Shown here one piece after another: positions 47,201 through 60,768 of a DNA stretch of 64,000 bases (the stretch's first letter is position 1; the number at the start of each line of letters is the position of its first letter). The stretch comes from Blasia pusilla (Eukaryota > Marchantiophyta > Marchantiopsida > Blasiales): the NCBI GenBank assembly GCA_050084515.1, contig CM114272.1:18352001-18416000 (forward strand), read 5' to 3'. Under the pieces are notes generated by a model that worked only from the letters and a program-made list of their open reading frames with translations, ran no database searches and was not told where the DNA came from. Position numbers and translations under genes: made by a program.

Positions 47201-50200
47201 TGAAACCGGTCTTACTTAGTCACCATCACCCGCCCTCGCGTCTGGGCGACCTTGACCTGGCGGCAGCCCTCTGCCCCCTCCTCCCGGGCATCAGAAGATA
47301 CGTACCTACGTGGAGATGAAGATTGTGAAAGAAATATGGCCTTCTGTTCTTTCCAGCTCCTCCTTTCGTTGCAACCCGCCGACGGCCGGCCGTCGAGCGT
47401 GCCTCCGTCCGTCCGTTGTCCGTGCGCCCGTCCGTCCTAAGCGCGCGTCGTAGTGTACAGCGTAGCGTAGACTTCCAGGGAACTCGACCGATGATGATCG
47501 ATCTTTTCGCGCCTGCGGCCCTGAGTGACAGCGTCGCGCAGAGTCTAACGACTCACATTCCACCCCACTCAGAGCCAGACTCGTTCCTACCTTGCAACTT
47601 CGCCGGTCGATGGGTTCGTTGCGGTGCTGTGCACAAGGTGCAATTTGCTCTGCTCAAACGCTTGGAACTTTACATTCCTGGCAAGGCGCCAGGCGCTCAA
47701 TTCTTTCGTGTGGTTACGAGCCCAAAAATATTCGCTGAAATCATGATTACTGAAGCCATCTTAGAGCCCCCGAGCTTGGCCCTCTTGTCGGCCTAAACAA
47801 AACGTGACTTCTGTGCCATTGTTGCGATAATATCACACGTACCGCTCTCGCTAATGGCATAGAGACAGTTATACCTGGTTCCAGACGGTCTCGGGTTAGC
47901 CTGTAACCAGTCCAAGTCAAAGATGCCCCACAATTAAAACCCATGTTGCTGGTCTTCTTTTTGCAGGTCTGCATCCAGAACTCGCATATACACGAGACAT
48001 CTTCGATTTCTGCATATCGCTGCACTTTGGCAGTTCATCGTTAGAATGTAGTTGTTTAGCGGCAGTACCGTTCCTTCTTAATCCCTTTGGAAGTCCAGAT
48101 TCCCTTCCCCCCCTTTCTCCTGCCAGCATATCCTGAACCCACTCATGATGCTCGTATAAGCTCACCTCCCAGTCCGCCGATATGGCATTTCACGAGTTTC
48201 ACCCAACCCAGGACTGCTCAAGAGGTGGGTGCATCTCATCTGGGCTTCCCGATCGAGTAGTATGCGGCCTTTCGCCGCCACCATGGAAGTTTTATGCTCA
48301 TCAAAATAGTTGGAAAGCTTGGCAGGTAGGTATAGATAGAGTTGTGCATATTTATACTTATATATAACAGCTCCAAGAGAAAGTTTACACGTTCTTAAGT
48401 TGCGAAAAAATTGTGTAAGACTCCACAGCTCCCCTGATCGGAATCCTGCTCCAGACCTGCGAAGGCGAAGAGAAAGCCCGAGATATCCTGCTCCAGACTA
48501 TCTGGTTCGAGTTCGGAGTCATCGGGCACACACACATGCTGGTTAGTTAGTAGCAGCACCCCTAAGTTGACTCGGATCTACTGATATGAACGTGTCTAAC
48601 GCACGCTCTAGAAGGTCTTGTGCGGCGTTTCAAGAGAGGTAGTTAAGCGAAGGGAGCCTGCTACCCCTGTCTCCTCACTGCGCAGTGCGCATGCATATAC
48701 CTCGTGGTCCATTGGGCATTGCAGGTCCGGCCCAGAGACTCTCCCCCGCGTCACTTCATGCAAAGGCACTTTCGAGCCAAACATCTCTTTCCTCGTTTAG
48801 CAAGATGAGCACCGGCATGCGCATCCAGCTCTCGACAGCATCCACAGAGAACCTGCGCAAGTTATTTTTAGCAATTCTCCCGTGGTCGCCCGGAAAGTTC
48901 TTGGCCTGCGCTCAGGACTGGAGGTTTTCCAGGTTTCTGATGGCTTTCAACACCCACCGACCTTTCCAGTTCCTCCGTCCGCCAAGTCGACAAGTTGAGC
49001 TGATAATTTGGAACGACATATATTAATACGCTTGAGGTCGGATGCTAGCCTAACCTTACGTTCTATGAGAATAATGACCTCCAGGTGACGCTTTAACGAC
49101 TGCTGCTCGGTGGCGACCGTGCAACAGGCCTGCAAAGATGGAATTCATTCAAGACATGCTGCTGGCTAGTTACAGATCGAAAGCTAACTACGCATTGATC
49201 AATTGAGGCAAAAATCGAACTTACGATCTGCATAAATATTAGTCCAAACATTCTATCTAGTCTAGCGACCCACTGAAGGCTAATGAGGAATCAAATGGGC
49301 ATTGACTAGTTAGCTGTGGACACTTCACGGATGGTCTTTTGAGCATGTGATTTCCACTCGCTCAACTTCGCCTAAAACGATGCATCCATATCGTCACCGT
49401 AGGCAGACATGACCCTCGAAGCTATGGCGGTGGTGGTCCAACACCAAACACGTTTCTTTCGCGAGGAATCTCTCAAAGCGCGGCCAGCGACGTGCCTTAT
49501 GCAGGCCTACTTCGACTTTCAAAATCAGGTCTCCCTTATTCCCTTGAGAGCTTGAGATCCCACAACTATTATGAAAGCTCGTCTCTGTTTTGCACGACGA
49601 TCTTGATTTGCCTGCCAAAGCATATATGACATTATCACATCGCTCCTGCCGGTTGTTAGAAAGCTAACTAAGGCCAGTGGGTGACGAAAGTTCTGGATGT
49701 ACGACATGACTCACACATCAAGATCAAAATCGCGCCGGATTGAAATCGTGATCCTAGAGAAAAATCTCGTCATTGATCCTCAGGACGCCCACACTTGTGA
49801 AGTCTGTACGATGACACTCACCCGAAAATTCGAATTAGCCCAGTCGACAGTACACGTTCGTCCATCGGCGTTGAGACGTGCTTATCTTCATTAAGCGTCT
49901 AGACTCATTCCGACAGTGGTGGGGGGGTATATGTTTATTATTAGAATCTCGACGACAAACGCGTCACAATCGGAATTTTCGTGAAGACGCACGCCGCTCG
50001 GAGGTGACATTACATTGTGCAGCCAGCGGCAGATGGCTCGCAGTCTCTCCTGGCCGGCATGAAAATGGAATCGTTCCAACGCCCGCACGTTAGGTGCAAC
50101 AACTGGGAGATATATTGAAGCATATATCTTCGAAATCGCGACGGAACAGGTCCCGAGATTGATAACAGATCGAGAATCTTTTTCAGCTCAGTAGACGCCA

Positions 50201-51189
50201 TTCTGGGATAGATCGATCGCCCTACGATGTGCTGGTCGGGGCGTGCTGAACGCCTCTGAGATACCTGGCAGTTGGTATCACTGTCTGTCCTCGTGACTGA
50301 GGATCTCCATAGCTAGATAGCAATACATCACGCTATCTTCCACCTCGTCAACTCAGCCGGAAGTTATCCACGCACACGGAGCGTAAAATGAACGAGACAA
50401 CAGACTCAGACAGCACTCGATCAAACAGCGTTCAGGGTGGAATTTCTGAGCGCTCACGTTCAGCTCACGACACATCAGAGAACACGACCACACATTCTGA
50501 ACACCTACATTTCAGACTCCCCTAAGCGGCGAATAGTTGAGATTGCATCCAAAGTGTTTCATGAATCGACCAAACGCTCCGCCGTGATCACACAAGTTTT
50601 CGCCAGGGAATGCAATTTTTGGGAAAGATTTTATTGCGTACACGAGTTGAACATCCATGCGTTTGAACAGCCAGGATCGCTGAGAGCTGGCATCTACAAC
50701 CTTGAAACCGTGTCAAGGGCCGTCCTGCTCATTGTGGTGCCTCAATCTTGAGCAAGGCTGCCTGCGAACTACCTCTTAGACTGCATTCCCACTCGGAACT
50801 GCAGAGAATTGGATCGCTCTGGAAACTCTACGGCTTCTGATTTGGATGTACCGGGAAATTGCACTCCCTATCAGGGTTAGTGTTTAATCAAATGGGATTA
50901 AAGACTAACCACGTAGGAAATATTGCTCAAGGGATCTCAGCTACGGAACTAATCTTGCTCTTTGAACTACTTGACGCATTCTATGTTTCTGTACACACCG
51001 GAAGTTTACCTATAGCTCCCGGTGAGTGTTCAAACGATGGTCTAGACTATGTTCATGGAGAGAGTACTTGGGCACGTGAAGTTGTGTGCACCACCATTAC
51101 CTAGGTCAAAAACTAACAGCCAAGTTGAAGAAGAGAGCAAGCATCTCACTAATATCCTGCCAAGGCTTTATCCCTGCCAGCCGCTTTTC
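44280..51189. other. GC-richer island, no other gene recognised
   Basis: Many medium-length frames exist on both strands (for example 46784-47203, 47416-47796, 48685-49026, 50437-50751), as expected from base composition. I recognised no conserved domain, no series of exons with matching splice sites and no transposon termini. A short TTC run lies near 46648-46662. The DNA just below 51190 would hold the 3' untranslated region of the MYB gene. Confidence 0.4.
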
Positions 51190-52889
51190 CTAGAAGTCCC
51201 ACATCAGCACTCGACTCGGGCCACCACCCAAGTCCATGTTTTCGTTGCTCCGAAGAGTCGTGGAGTCACCCAACCAGAGCTGATCCGTGGTCTTCGTAAT
51301 TTGGTTCCCGTACACTCCGCCGTTCTGTCCATTGGGTCTCGGCATCGATGCGCCTTGCTCCATGTGCGCAGCGATGAAGCGCTCGATGAGCCGGGGGGAA
51401 GCTGAAGCTAGGTTGCCAAGCAAATCTTCGGAGATCCTCGCATTGACCAACGACTGGCCGATCCCTAGGTTAAAATTGGCACACGGGTGGCCCGGATGTA
51501 GCATTTGTAATCCCTGATTGTGATTCAACGCCCGGATGAGGTCATGACTCGCGATGCTGGAAGCTGCCCCATGATCCACTCGAACAGCATTCTTGTTGTG
51601 TTGGTGGAGGATGAAGTCTCCCGTGAGATCAGGGCCCTGATAACCCTCCCCCTGGCCTGGTCTTCCGATCGCGAGACTCCCCAATATAGGCAATGTCGGA
51701 GATAGCCTGTTGCTGCTGTTGCTAGTCGACAGTGATCTCACAAGGTTCCCGTGCATTATCGTATTTTGCTGGCACAAACCCTGATTGGATTGCTCGTGGG
51801 CAACCTTACTACCGTTGAGACTCTTCTCGGACCCAATCGCCTCGCCGTTGTCAAGTTGGTTGATATGCGGGCTAACGATTTCCGGATTCACGATTTCGGG
51901 GTCAGTGAATCCACCACTCATATCTGAAAAGCTGGCGCTCTCGGCGTACATTTCTTCGAGAGACATGTCATCACACATCGGTTTCGGGTGGTACTCCTTT
52001 CCAAATTTCCCCCCATCGGAGTGCTCGTGAGATTCGGTGTAGGGCTTGGCGCACTGCCGCACCGCTTTACTCAGCAGACTATCGCTGAAGCATCTCCGCG
52101 CTGCCTGCTGATTTCCGGCGAGGTCAAGCAAAATCTCTGAAATCGGCTTGTGAGTGACCGGATCGATACCCATATCGCACAGCTTCTTCTTCAGCCGAGT
52201 ATTCCAGTGGTTCTTGATGTCGTTGTCCGTGCGACCTGGCAGCCTGGCCGCAATTAGTGACCACCTGCAAACAAACCGTTTCTCCAGCTTCAGTAAATTT
52301 TACGTGGAAGAATGCAAGCCACGCAGAAAGCAGCGCTCAAAGAACTGGCTGCTCTCCCTCACTGGATAGTAAACTTGGAGTGAAACTGCATAGGGTTCGC
52401 TCGACACATTGCTGCATCTCTAACATTTCCCAGGAAAGACGCGGGACCGAAGTGCATCTCTAACATTTCCCAGGACAGCCTCGAAACGCTGTTGCTCACT
52501 TCTTGAAGTCCCGAGGCCATACCAAGAAGTACGACCAAAGGAAGCTCTATAGACTGACAGAAAATGAAGTCTACCAAGATAAATGTGAGTGGAGAAGCTA
52601 TGAAAGACCACGGTAGGACGCCTTCGTCGGATTACAGAACTTGCGTTCCAATATCACAGTGGACACCGACGGGCAAACGCTTCTGGAAGGAATGCGGAGC
52701 AATAGCAACTCCGTAGGAATATGCACTAGAACACTAGTAAGCAAAGTTGCAAGTCGGACCTGCTGCCGAAGGAGGCATGGAGATCAACGATGAGCTTTTC
52801 TTCCTCCGGCGAGAAATTTCCGTGCTTGATGTCCGGACGAAGGTAATTGGTCCATCTCAACCGGCAGCTCTTCCCGCATCTTTGAAGAC
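51190..52889 (-). CDS. R2R3-MYB transcription factor, MYB35/MYB80-like, exons 2 and 3
   Basis: Exon 2 is 52889-52760 (130 bp, the classic R2R3-MYB size). It follows the acceptor TTAATGCAG, reads [20 protein letters not shown] then [20 protein letters not shown], and ends at AG/GT. Exon 3 is 52264-51190, after acceptor TTTGTTTGCAG. It completes R3 ([28 protein letters not shown]) and continues [20 protein letters not shown], a phrase typical of the MYB35/MYB80 group that controls tapetum and spore-wall development in seed plants. A long Ser/Asn/Gly-rich tail follows, ending [10 protein letters not shown] then TAG. The splice phases fit (G/GT, then AGC AG/G TGG). The protein from exon 2 on is about 400 residues. 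Exon 1, with the first half of R2, was not found up to 57 kb. The gene is otherwise intact. It should act in the nucleus as a DNA-binding regulator. Confidence 0.92.
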
Positions 52890-55800
52890 CTGCATTAACA
52901 TGCAAGTGATAACCATCAGCACCTAGGCACTCGAACAACCACAAACCATCGAAGGTTCCCCAGTGCTTGTAGTCATATCCCTTGCTATCTTAAACACGGA
53001 AGACGAGCCCACTATCGTAAACTCTCGACATGGACATGACAGCTTTGCAGAAGCGTGCTTAAAGCTCAACGCTTTCCTGGCAACAACCCCATTGCGGCAG
53101 CAATCTTCCAGAAAGCGGCGCATGCATACTTCATGGCATCCAATTCTGATGCGCTCAAGTAGGGAAAAGAGGTGTGTGGCGGTCCACATGGCCATCGTGG
53201 GGAGATCAAGAGGGTCAAAGACGGAGCCGAGAATCAAGAAATATGAGACTAGAAGTGTCGGAGGCGCCATAGCACAAATGACCGAGGGAAGTTTCAAGAA
53301 TGTAGGTGATCTTGGAGGGAAAGAACCCAGACTCGCTCTCGCAAGTGTGTAGTCTTCTCTAACTGGCGAATGGCAAATTGGTGTCACATCCACCCGGGCT
53401 CCCAGTGGTTCTGGAAATTCTCCCCGGGGAACAGCTCGCGAAGAGAAGCGCATGGGAACAATGGCGAAGATGGTATACAATCTAGTGGACATTAGGACAT
53501 GGGTCCTGTCAGTGCAACATCTGATGCTCCACAAAATTTGTTAAGGCGTGGAACTAACTCGCGAGGTTCATACTGGTAGGCAAACTTCGCCCCAAGAGCC
53601 ACCTGGTGGTACATCGGAGATAAGAAGATTTCATTGATCGCAGTCCCGGCAAGATTGGATATCAAGCCCTCGACGAGGTAAACTCGCGAGATCAAAGGGG
53701 CCATCGCCCATGTCAACGAACACATCGTTTCGCCCTTGTTCACTCTCCTTTTGGATTGAGGTTGAGCGGTCCCATGAGTTCCCTTCCTGGACTTACTACT
53801 AGAATTATTTTCGAACTAGCACCAGTCCTAAGATCTGCAGCTAGTAGCTTCGACTCGGCTCCTACAGCCCTTCCTCGACAATCCTTACGTTCGAGTCCAC
53901 TACTACAGATGAATCTGAAAATTGCACGCAAACGAGCACAAACCTGCTTTACGTCCCACACTCCGCCAGTGCCCAGTGCCATGGGCCTCTATGTACTTCC
54001 TCAACTTGTCGTCTTCTTCAGTAGTCCAAGCACCCTTTCGAAGATCTTCGCAGTCTTTCACCGACCTCGTCATCGTGCCTGCCGGAGCTTTGGGTTCGAG
54101 GGGTCAAGTCTTCAGTAAGATTCAGACAATCAGATACAACCGGGATGAGAAAGACTGTCACTATACGGGCCCGGTCTCAGGTGATGTGGGCGGTATCTTG
54201 TATATGCATGACAAAGTAGGGATTAAGAGTTCGGCAAAATCTCAAAACTGAAGTGTACAGAGATTCTAGAGTGGCAGAAGAGGTAGAGCACAGCTTCAGA
54301 CCGAGGGGTTCAAGATCGCGCAAAGACGTTTGGAACAAAGGGGGGGAGGCAGCATGAGGGGTGTCAACATGGAGTCTAACCGCGTGACCAATTGTCGCGA
54401 ACTTTTTCCTTGCGTGTCTTCCTTCACCCTACCACCCACATCGAAGACACTATCAAAATCGTGAACTCACTGACTAGAGGCCCGGTCTCCAGCATGTATG
54501 ACCAATCCACGAGGACGTCCGACCTTAGACCCCGCAACTTCAGAGCTGGGAGGCCCCCTCCGATTCGGCAAGTGGACTATTCAGAGTTATTGAAACAGCC
54601 TACTCGACAGGGAGAGCGGTTCGGGAGTGTTAGTGTCTACCCGGATATCTATGAGCACAGGCTACAATGAAGAACAGCAAAGAGACCCACTACTCTTTCG
54701 AAATTGAGCGGTTGTGTCACTTTGAAGGCCCCACAGCGGTACACTAATAGAGGACTGGACAGTGAAGGCTGCTGCAGAAGCTGAGAGGAAGCACAGATGT
54801 GGACGCCCGCAGATTATTGCTCAGAAGGTGATAGCTAACGGCGTACAGATTTCTCAACCTTGCAAGTATCTATGTATGAATGGAACTCGGGCTCCGATAG
54901 CTTCTGGCAGTAGTGCGGGGCCGTCTATGACACGGAAGGATAGGCAGGGGTGGGAAGGGTTACGATGGTCCAGCCCGAACAAGTTGGAAAGACTTAAGCG
55001 TGCGCCTCTACGAGAGGTGGTGAGTGCGCTGCTACCGGCACCTCGGGTCTATGGTGAGGCCGTGTGGATGTCAATGTCGGTGTGAAGCAAAACACGTAAT
55101 CACAAGCCCTTCCTCCACGCAGAAACTGTCCGGACTCCAATCGCAGCAGCCGAGGTCCTCGCCTCTCCTCTCTTTACTCTCTTCCAGGGCTTTACAAGAA
55201 GCAACTGCTACAACACAGTGGCAATATCCGAAGGCCGCACCAGCTGAGCTACAGTAAAAGTACTAGACGATGGAGCGCACGCAACAGGAGGCAGGGCTGC
55301 AGCGCTGGGCTGGGCTGTGGCTGGGCTATGATGGAAGGGAGAGATGATTGCCCCGCTCCTCCTTTTCTATGTGGCCTCCGGCACACTCACCCTCCCCTAT
55401 TCCTCTTTGAATCCTCTTCTCACCTGTCCGTGCTGTCTGTTCGGCACACTTCACCTTCCTCACAGGGCACGCAGGCAGGCCGCTCTCTCTCTCTCTCTCT
55501 CAACAGTGAACTACTCAGCAACTCTTCCGATCCCCCCAATCGTTCTTCTGAGCTCTCAGAGTACCAGTGGATCATACATGAGACTCTCTCTTCTTCCCTC
55601 GCCGTGCCCTCGCACCGCCTCTCCCGCTGCCACCCTCTGCTACGTGCACACACCCCCAACCCTGGCCTGCAGTGCAGCACTCCCTGCACACTCTGTCTGC
55701 ACACCTGCTCCTATCCCGCTCCTGCTGCCGCTGTACTCTACAAAAGACGAAAAGACTCTCCTGGTACGCACAATCGCCTACCTTTCCTTTTCTCTCCCCG

Positions 55801-57200
55801 CTCCCTTTGCTTTCGCCCTCCTAGCTCGCTTCCCGATGCGCCCCTGCTCCTCCTTTCTCGCTTGCTTTTCATAGCCCCTTCCCGTCTATCTCGCTCGGCT
55901 CTCACCCCTCGGGCTGCGACCACCGGGCCCACCGTAGTACCCACACAGGAGCGAACGCTGCGCGGGTCAGACAGCGTATCATACGCCGGTAGCCCATTAC
56001 GATATAAACTCCGCATCAGAGCTTATAATACGTGCCTAACTAATCCGCTATTATCTGGCCCTCATTACCCGCTAAATAAATAATGGGCTGCCATCGCTTC
56101 GGGCAGCTTTTAACGGTCCCCGCCCGACGGGCCGTAAAAGCCAACGCAACAACATACATACAGGCGAGGCACATAACTGGAGAGAGACCAAAGCTCGCGG
56201 TAGCCTCTTCTTTGAAGCAGATGCAAACGGCGGCCGGTAAAGCCAAATGTGGAAATGGAAGAGATGTCCACGGGCGGCGCCGTACTGCTGGATGGGTCAA
56301 CCCAGTCAACCCTGGGTCCCTGACCGGACCACCCGCGTACAGTGTGAGAGAGGGCCGACGGCATTCCCGGGCCCGGGTGACCGGGCTCGGCTAGGTAGCC
56401 TCGTCACCCCTGACCCGTTTGACCGTTGACCTCGATGTACATCACGGGCCATCATCCATGAATGATATGGGCATCATGAAGGGCACATCATCAGAACACT
56501 CGGACCCGCTGAAGACGTCATAAGTGAATCTATCGGACTGTTAAGTTTATTAAGCTCTCCTAGCCATTAAAGGCCTTCCGGCCAAGCTCCAAGCGCCGGG
56601 GCCAGCCTGTGGGCCCCGCTCTTTTCTTCACTCCCGCCCTCCCCTCGTCGCCGGCATGACCCCTCCGAGCAAGGAAAAAAAAAGGGGAAACTACCGCAAC
56701 GTCGACTGCCTGCCACGGCCCGATCTCTAAGGACCTCTAACTAGTCAGGACGAGGGACGAGGCGGAACGGGGCGGACCAATCAGTCTCCGAGTTACGCAT
56801 ACGAACGCAAATTTGCACTGTACGTTTACTTCACTTTGGATCTGAATTCTGTAGGCCCACCGGTACACTTAGATTCCGTACTCACCGCCCTATAAACCGG
56901 ACTTACGACGACATCATCTCTTTTGGCTCGCTCTAGTCTAGTGGAGGACCCAACCCCTCTACTCTACATTAGCCCTATATTAGACTATTTCTTTATTATT
57001 ACTCTAATTACCAGGATTTTGTTCGATCACTCGGGACCTGTAATCACGCACGCTAATCGTACGTAATCAATTCACATCCTCGTGGATTCAATCAAAGATG
57101 ACGGGCCTCATCAATGGAGACGAATACCCCACTCTACAAGGGAAGAACTTCAACGTAGTTGAGTAGGGCCATTCCCACGTACCAAAATTTTAAAAGATCT
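52890..57200. other. Upstream DNA of the MYB gene; no other gene recognised
   Basis: This should contain MYB intron 1, exon 1 and the promoter, but no R2 helix-1 coding sequence was seen. A 203-codon minus frame (53534-52923) and an 83-codon one (53743-53492) show no known domain. At 55330-56080 the plus strand is very pyrimidine-rich, with a (CT)n run near 55480-55501. Read on the minus strand it is GA-rich, as in many plant 5' leaders, which suggests but does not show a transcription start near 56 kb. Confidence 0.35.
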
Positions 57201-60020
57201 CAAAATAAATTTTCATTTTGAGAGGTATTTGAAAATAAAATAGAAAATAAAACATTTTCTAGCCAACTAAAACATTTTGTGTAACCTTTGGAGATGGGTA
57301 ATGAAAATAAATGAGACGAACTCGCGGTAAAAAAACGTATGTTACTAACCAGCAATTCATATGAAATGCGTGCTTAGCATGGGTGCTCTAAACTTGGTCC
57401 AGTACATTTTAGTTTGCTCTACTCCAGAAGGTCACTTGTGTGAATTTCGTTTCAAAATTAAGCACAAGGAAAATATTAGTGGACAAGATTTAAATGAAAG
57501 CTCTTCTTTTGATAATCAATGTGGGTTTAGAATGAGATGTTTTTTCATATTGTAGAAATTATCATAAGAGGTTGATCTTTGCTCTACTCAGCTCTTTTAA
57601 ACTCAAATTGATTTGAATTTTCTTTTCCGTTTTGTTCATCTATTTTATGAAGGATCTTCCCCAAAAAATTTGCTATGTTGGAGGTCGCCTCATTTTGCTT
57701 CCATTGGCGTTGAGATGTACTTGTGAATTGCAAATATATCCCTCTCCGATGCAGATTGCTCACATATATTTTTAACTAGATTCTACGATTTTTACGCATG
57801 GCGCATGCGCTTGTGACTTGTTTTGTGACCCATTCGTTGCTCCAACAGCTCCGATTCCATTCGCCGGTACGAGATCACATGAACTACAACCATTCTTGAA
57901 TATGAAAACTCTTAAGACTTGACTTTGAAGGTTATGGGAGCGACTTCTAGCAACAACTATGAAATCACGGTTTGAATACAAAAACCACCATTTGAAACCA
58001 TGAATTCGTCTCCCCCCCCCTATGGAACTATGGGAAGGGGAAAAAAACAAAAACAAAGAAATCATGCATAGAATCGGAACTCTCGCATTGATCTCTGGTC
58101 ACCACCTAGCATTACGCGCGTTGGGATTCCAAAGTATAGTCCCATCTACTTTGTAGCATGCATGCAAAGCGTAGGTATTTGTATGCAGCTCATGACAATA
58201 ATAATAGTCTCGGAGTACTCTTGGCGTTGAGTGGAGAGGCTCTCTTTTCGGATTTGTTGATTTTCCGCGCATTTTTGAAGCTGTTTATTTTTTTCCCTTT
58301 TTTATTATTCTTTGCTCCTTGAGAAGATGCCGTGGGTGGCCCGGAGTCGCACCCCAATAGTCGATGCATTGACTCTAATGCATATTCGCCAGTTCTCGCA
58401 GCGTCTCGGCGTCGCGGCATTGGTCGTTAGGGACTTAGATATTCTTTTTTCATTTCTTTATATTTATTTTTAGCGGAGTTATTGGGTTTTCTTTTTTTTT
58501 ATTTTCTCGAAAAATTCGGAATTTTGGTTACGAGCTCGTTTTCTTTTTTCTTTTTATTTATCGGAGTGAATCTCGGGACTTGGTGATTTGTTTACTCTAT
58601 TTGTGTGGGAGATCGTATATTCATTTATGAGATACTTCAAACCCATGTGAGCGGTTTTTCCCTTTTTTTATTACTATATTGGCACTCTTTCATACATGAT
58701 TATTCCGCCTTTTCAAGTCAAGTTTGTTGTTGATTTGCTGAATTAATTTAATACCATTAACCTATCATTTAAGCTCCTCGCCATTTCACCCACTTGAATG
58801 GCACTCGACGACGAAGCTTTCCCAATGCTACGGACTCTTAGCACACTTTTCTTTCTTCCCCACATGTTCATTAGGGGGAATGTAGGCAATGGCTAAACGA
58901 CACACATATGCATATTACCGATCCACCTGGAGATAAGACTTTTATGTATTTTGATTAATTAACTATTTTCCTCCTCCTCTGGAAGAGGAAAGTAGGTCTT
59001 ATCCTCTTTTCTCATTTTGTCTTACCGGGATCGTGCCTTAGTACCTTTCTACTAAAACGACGCGGAGGGAACTTAACTTATCGTTGTTTGTTGTTCACAT
59101 GCCTTTAGGTATATACTAGATGTACGGGTTGACCCAAACCCAGAATTATGGGACACTTTGATCCAAAGGACACATTAAAATGAACGGGAAAACGTTAACG
59201 TCTGCGGATTTTACCGCCGTTCTTGCATAAGGAGAAGCGAAAAGAAAAGAGAAAAGAACTAATTCGATTTGAGCTATTTTCCTATGATAAATAAAAAGAA
59301 AAAAGAACATTTTTCTTGCAAACTGTGATGGCCATCGTCAATTTTGGTTTGTAACTTCGATTGGGTACCCGTTTTGGATCCACGTGAAGAGCACCACTAG
59401 GGCGGCTCCAAGAGTCGGAGGCTTATTTATGACAATTCACTTTAAATTTAAATCTGGTACTTAGGGAGATATCTTCTTAGGGTTCTTAGAATTTCTCGTT
59501 GCCCTTGAAAAAACTACTTCGTACTCTTCACTTTGACATGAATTTTATAATGCAAATATGATTAAGAAAGACCACTTGTGTGGCCCCTCCTCAGATAGAA
59601 GCTGCGCCTCTTGGGGCAGGTTTGAATCGCCCTCTCACTTGGAGAGCTCGTCATTAGGGTCGCGCACCTTGTGCCTTGTCATCAAATGGCTCAAAAGTAC
59701 TCCCCGAGGCATGTAGTCGGTTGGTTACCTTGTGTGTGTTAACCGGTTGCGACTCCCACGGCATCACACAAGGTGCGCTAAAGCTCCCAACATGAGACCC
59801 CCTAATTATTACTTTTATGGATTTGTGCTATGGGGATTATTTGTGAGCTTTTGGTTTAAACGTACATTCTTAACGTGGTTGTAATATTTTTCGAAACTGC
59901 TCTTCTTTATTCCAAAGTCATCACAAATTTCTTGATGAGACGCACTCTAATCGACTCACGCGGAGGGAAAAAGATATTAAGGTCACATTTTAATACTCCG
60001 AAAAAATAAGGCTTCATTCC
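57201..60020. other. AT-rich DNA, no gene recognised
   Basis: T-rich tracts (for example 58260-58310 and 58440-58560) and short frames only. No domain, RNA gene or transposon terminus was identified. Confidence 0.5.
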
Positions 60021-60024
60021 AACT

Positions 60025-60729
60025 GAGAACTTATAATTTTCCTTGCCTAGGAGAAAACCTCTTATTTGAATCTATATTATTTCTTACAACTGAATATGCA
60101 TACTAAGACAAGATAATCACATAATGGGACAAATGCGTACCATTGTTTTATTTTGTTCGTGATCCAAGCCTTCATCAACTTTTTGAGGAGATGAGCTTTA
60201 TTTGTTGGGAGAAATGGGCTTTCATGTAAGGGGAAGTGGGGATTTAATAGGAATGGGGTGTAACAACCTCCACTCACTAATCAAAACACTACCCTTTTTA
60301 TTGGGCTCTTGCATAGCAAGGGCTTTCGGCTAATGATATAAATGTAGGACTTATGATGAACTTACAATTTTCCTTACCTAGTACAAAACCTCTTATCTGA
60401 ATCTACTAGTATAATGCCTATGCAGGGCACGTGTGAAAATGACCCGTGAGGAAAGGGCGGGCATGCACTGTTATGTTAAGTTAACTCCTGAATGAAAGGT
60501 GTCATCACCACATGGAGTTCAAATGAACACATGTCCACACGAGAGGAGGGGTTTCCCAAACCCCGTCCTCTTTTAATAGTATAGATATTACTTTTGCCAA
60601 CTTCCTATGCATAATAAGACAAGATAATAATATAATAGGACACATTAGTAACCTCTTTTTTTTTTCTTGATCAAAGCCTTCATCAACTTTTCGAGGAGAT
60701 GGGTTTTATTTGTTGAGAGAAATAGGATT
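60025..60729. repeat. Tandem duplication, about 330-bp offset
   Basis: 60025-60228 is repeated at 60357-60729 (shared words AAAACCTCTTAT.TGAATCTA, TAAGACAAGATAAT, GCCTTCATCAACTTTT.GAGGAGATG, TTTATTTGTTG). The second copy contains a 180-bp Helitron and ends at 60729, where LTR2-like sequence begins. Confidence 0.85.
60406..60585 (-). mobile_element. 180-bp non-autonomous Helitron
   Basis: On the minus strand it starts TCTATACTATTAAAAGAGG and ends GGCATTATACTAG. A small hairpin (GTGCC...GGCAT) lies about 8 nt before the CTAG end, and the flanks are A and T. These are the Helitron hallmarks (5' TC, 3' hairpin and CTRR, insertion between A and T). Near the 5' end is a larger imperfect palindrome (GAGGACGGGGTTT...AAACCCCTCCTC). 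The first copy of the surrounding duplication shows the uninterrupted site TCTA/TATT at 60074/60075. The element is too short to code for anything. Confidence 0.85.
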
Positions 60730-60768
60730 TGTCGTGCGCATACATATCGTTACACAACATGCATCGCT
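60730..60768. repeat. LTR2-like end, split by a solo LTR
   Basis: TGTCGTGCGCATACATATCG here matches the start of the repeat at 15680. The sequence appears to continue at 61771 (GGTCACATC after the target repeat) to about 61900, interrupted by the solo LTR. Its orientation is opposite to that expected for a 5' LTR of the pol gene that follows, so its relation to element C is unclear. Confidence 0.5.

Noticed and set aside
52923-53534. 203-codon minus-strand ORF just upstream of MYB exon 2
   Set aside because: It reads through the exon 2 acceptor region in a frame without R2 sequence, has no recognised domain, and overlaps an open frame on the other strand. It is probably intron sequence.
55328-56083. 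251-codon plus-strand ORF
   Set aside because: It is dominated by Ser, Leu, Pro and Thr from a pyrimidine-rich stretch, another plus-strand frame of 176 codons overlaps it, and no domain is seen. It is better explained by composition.
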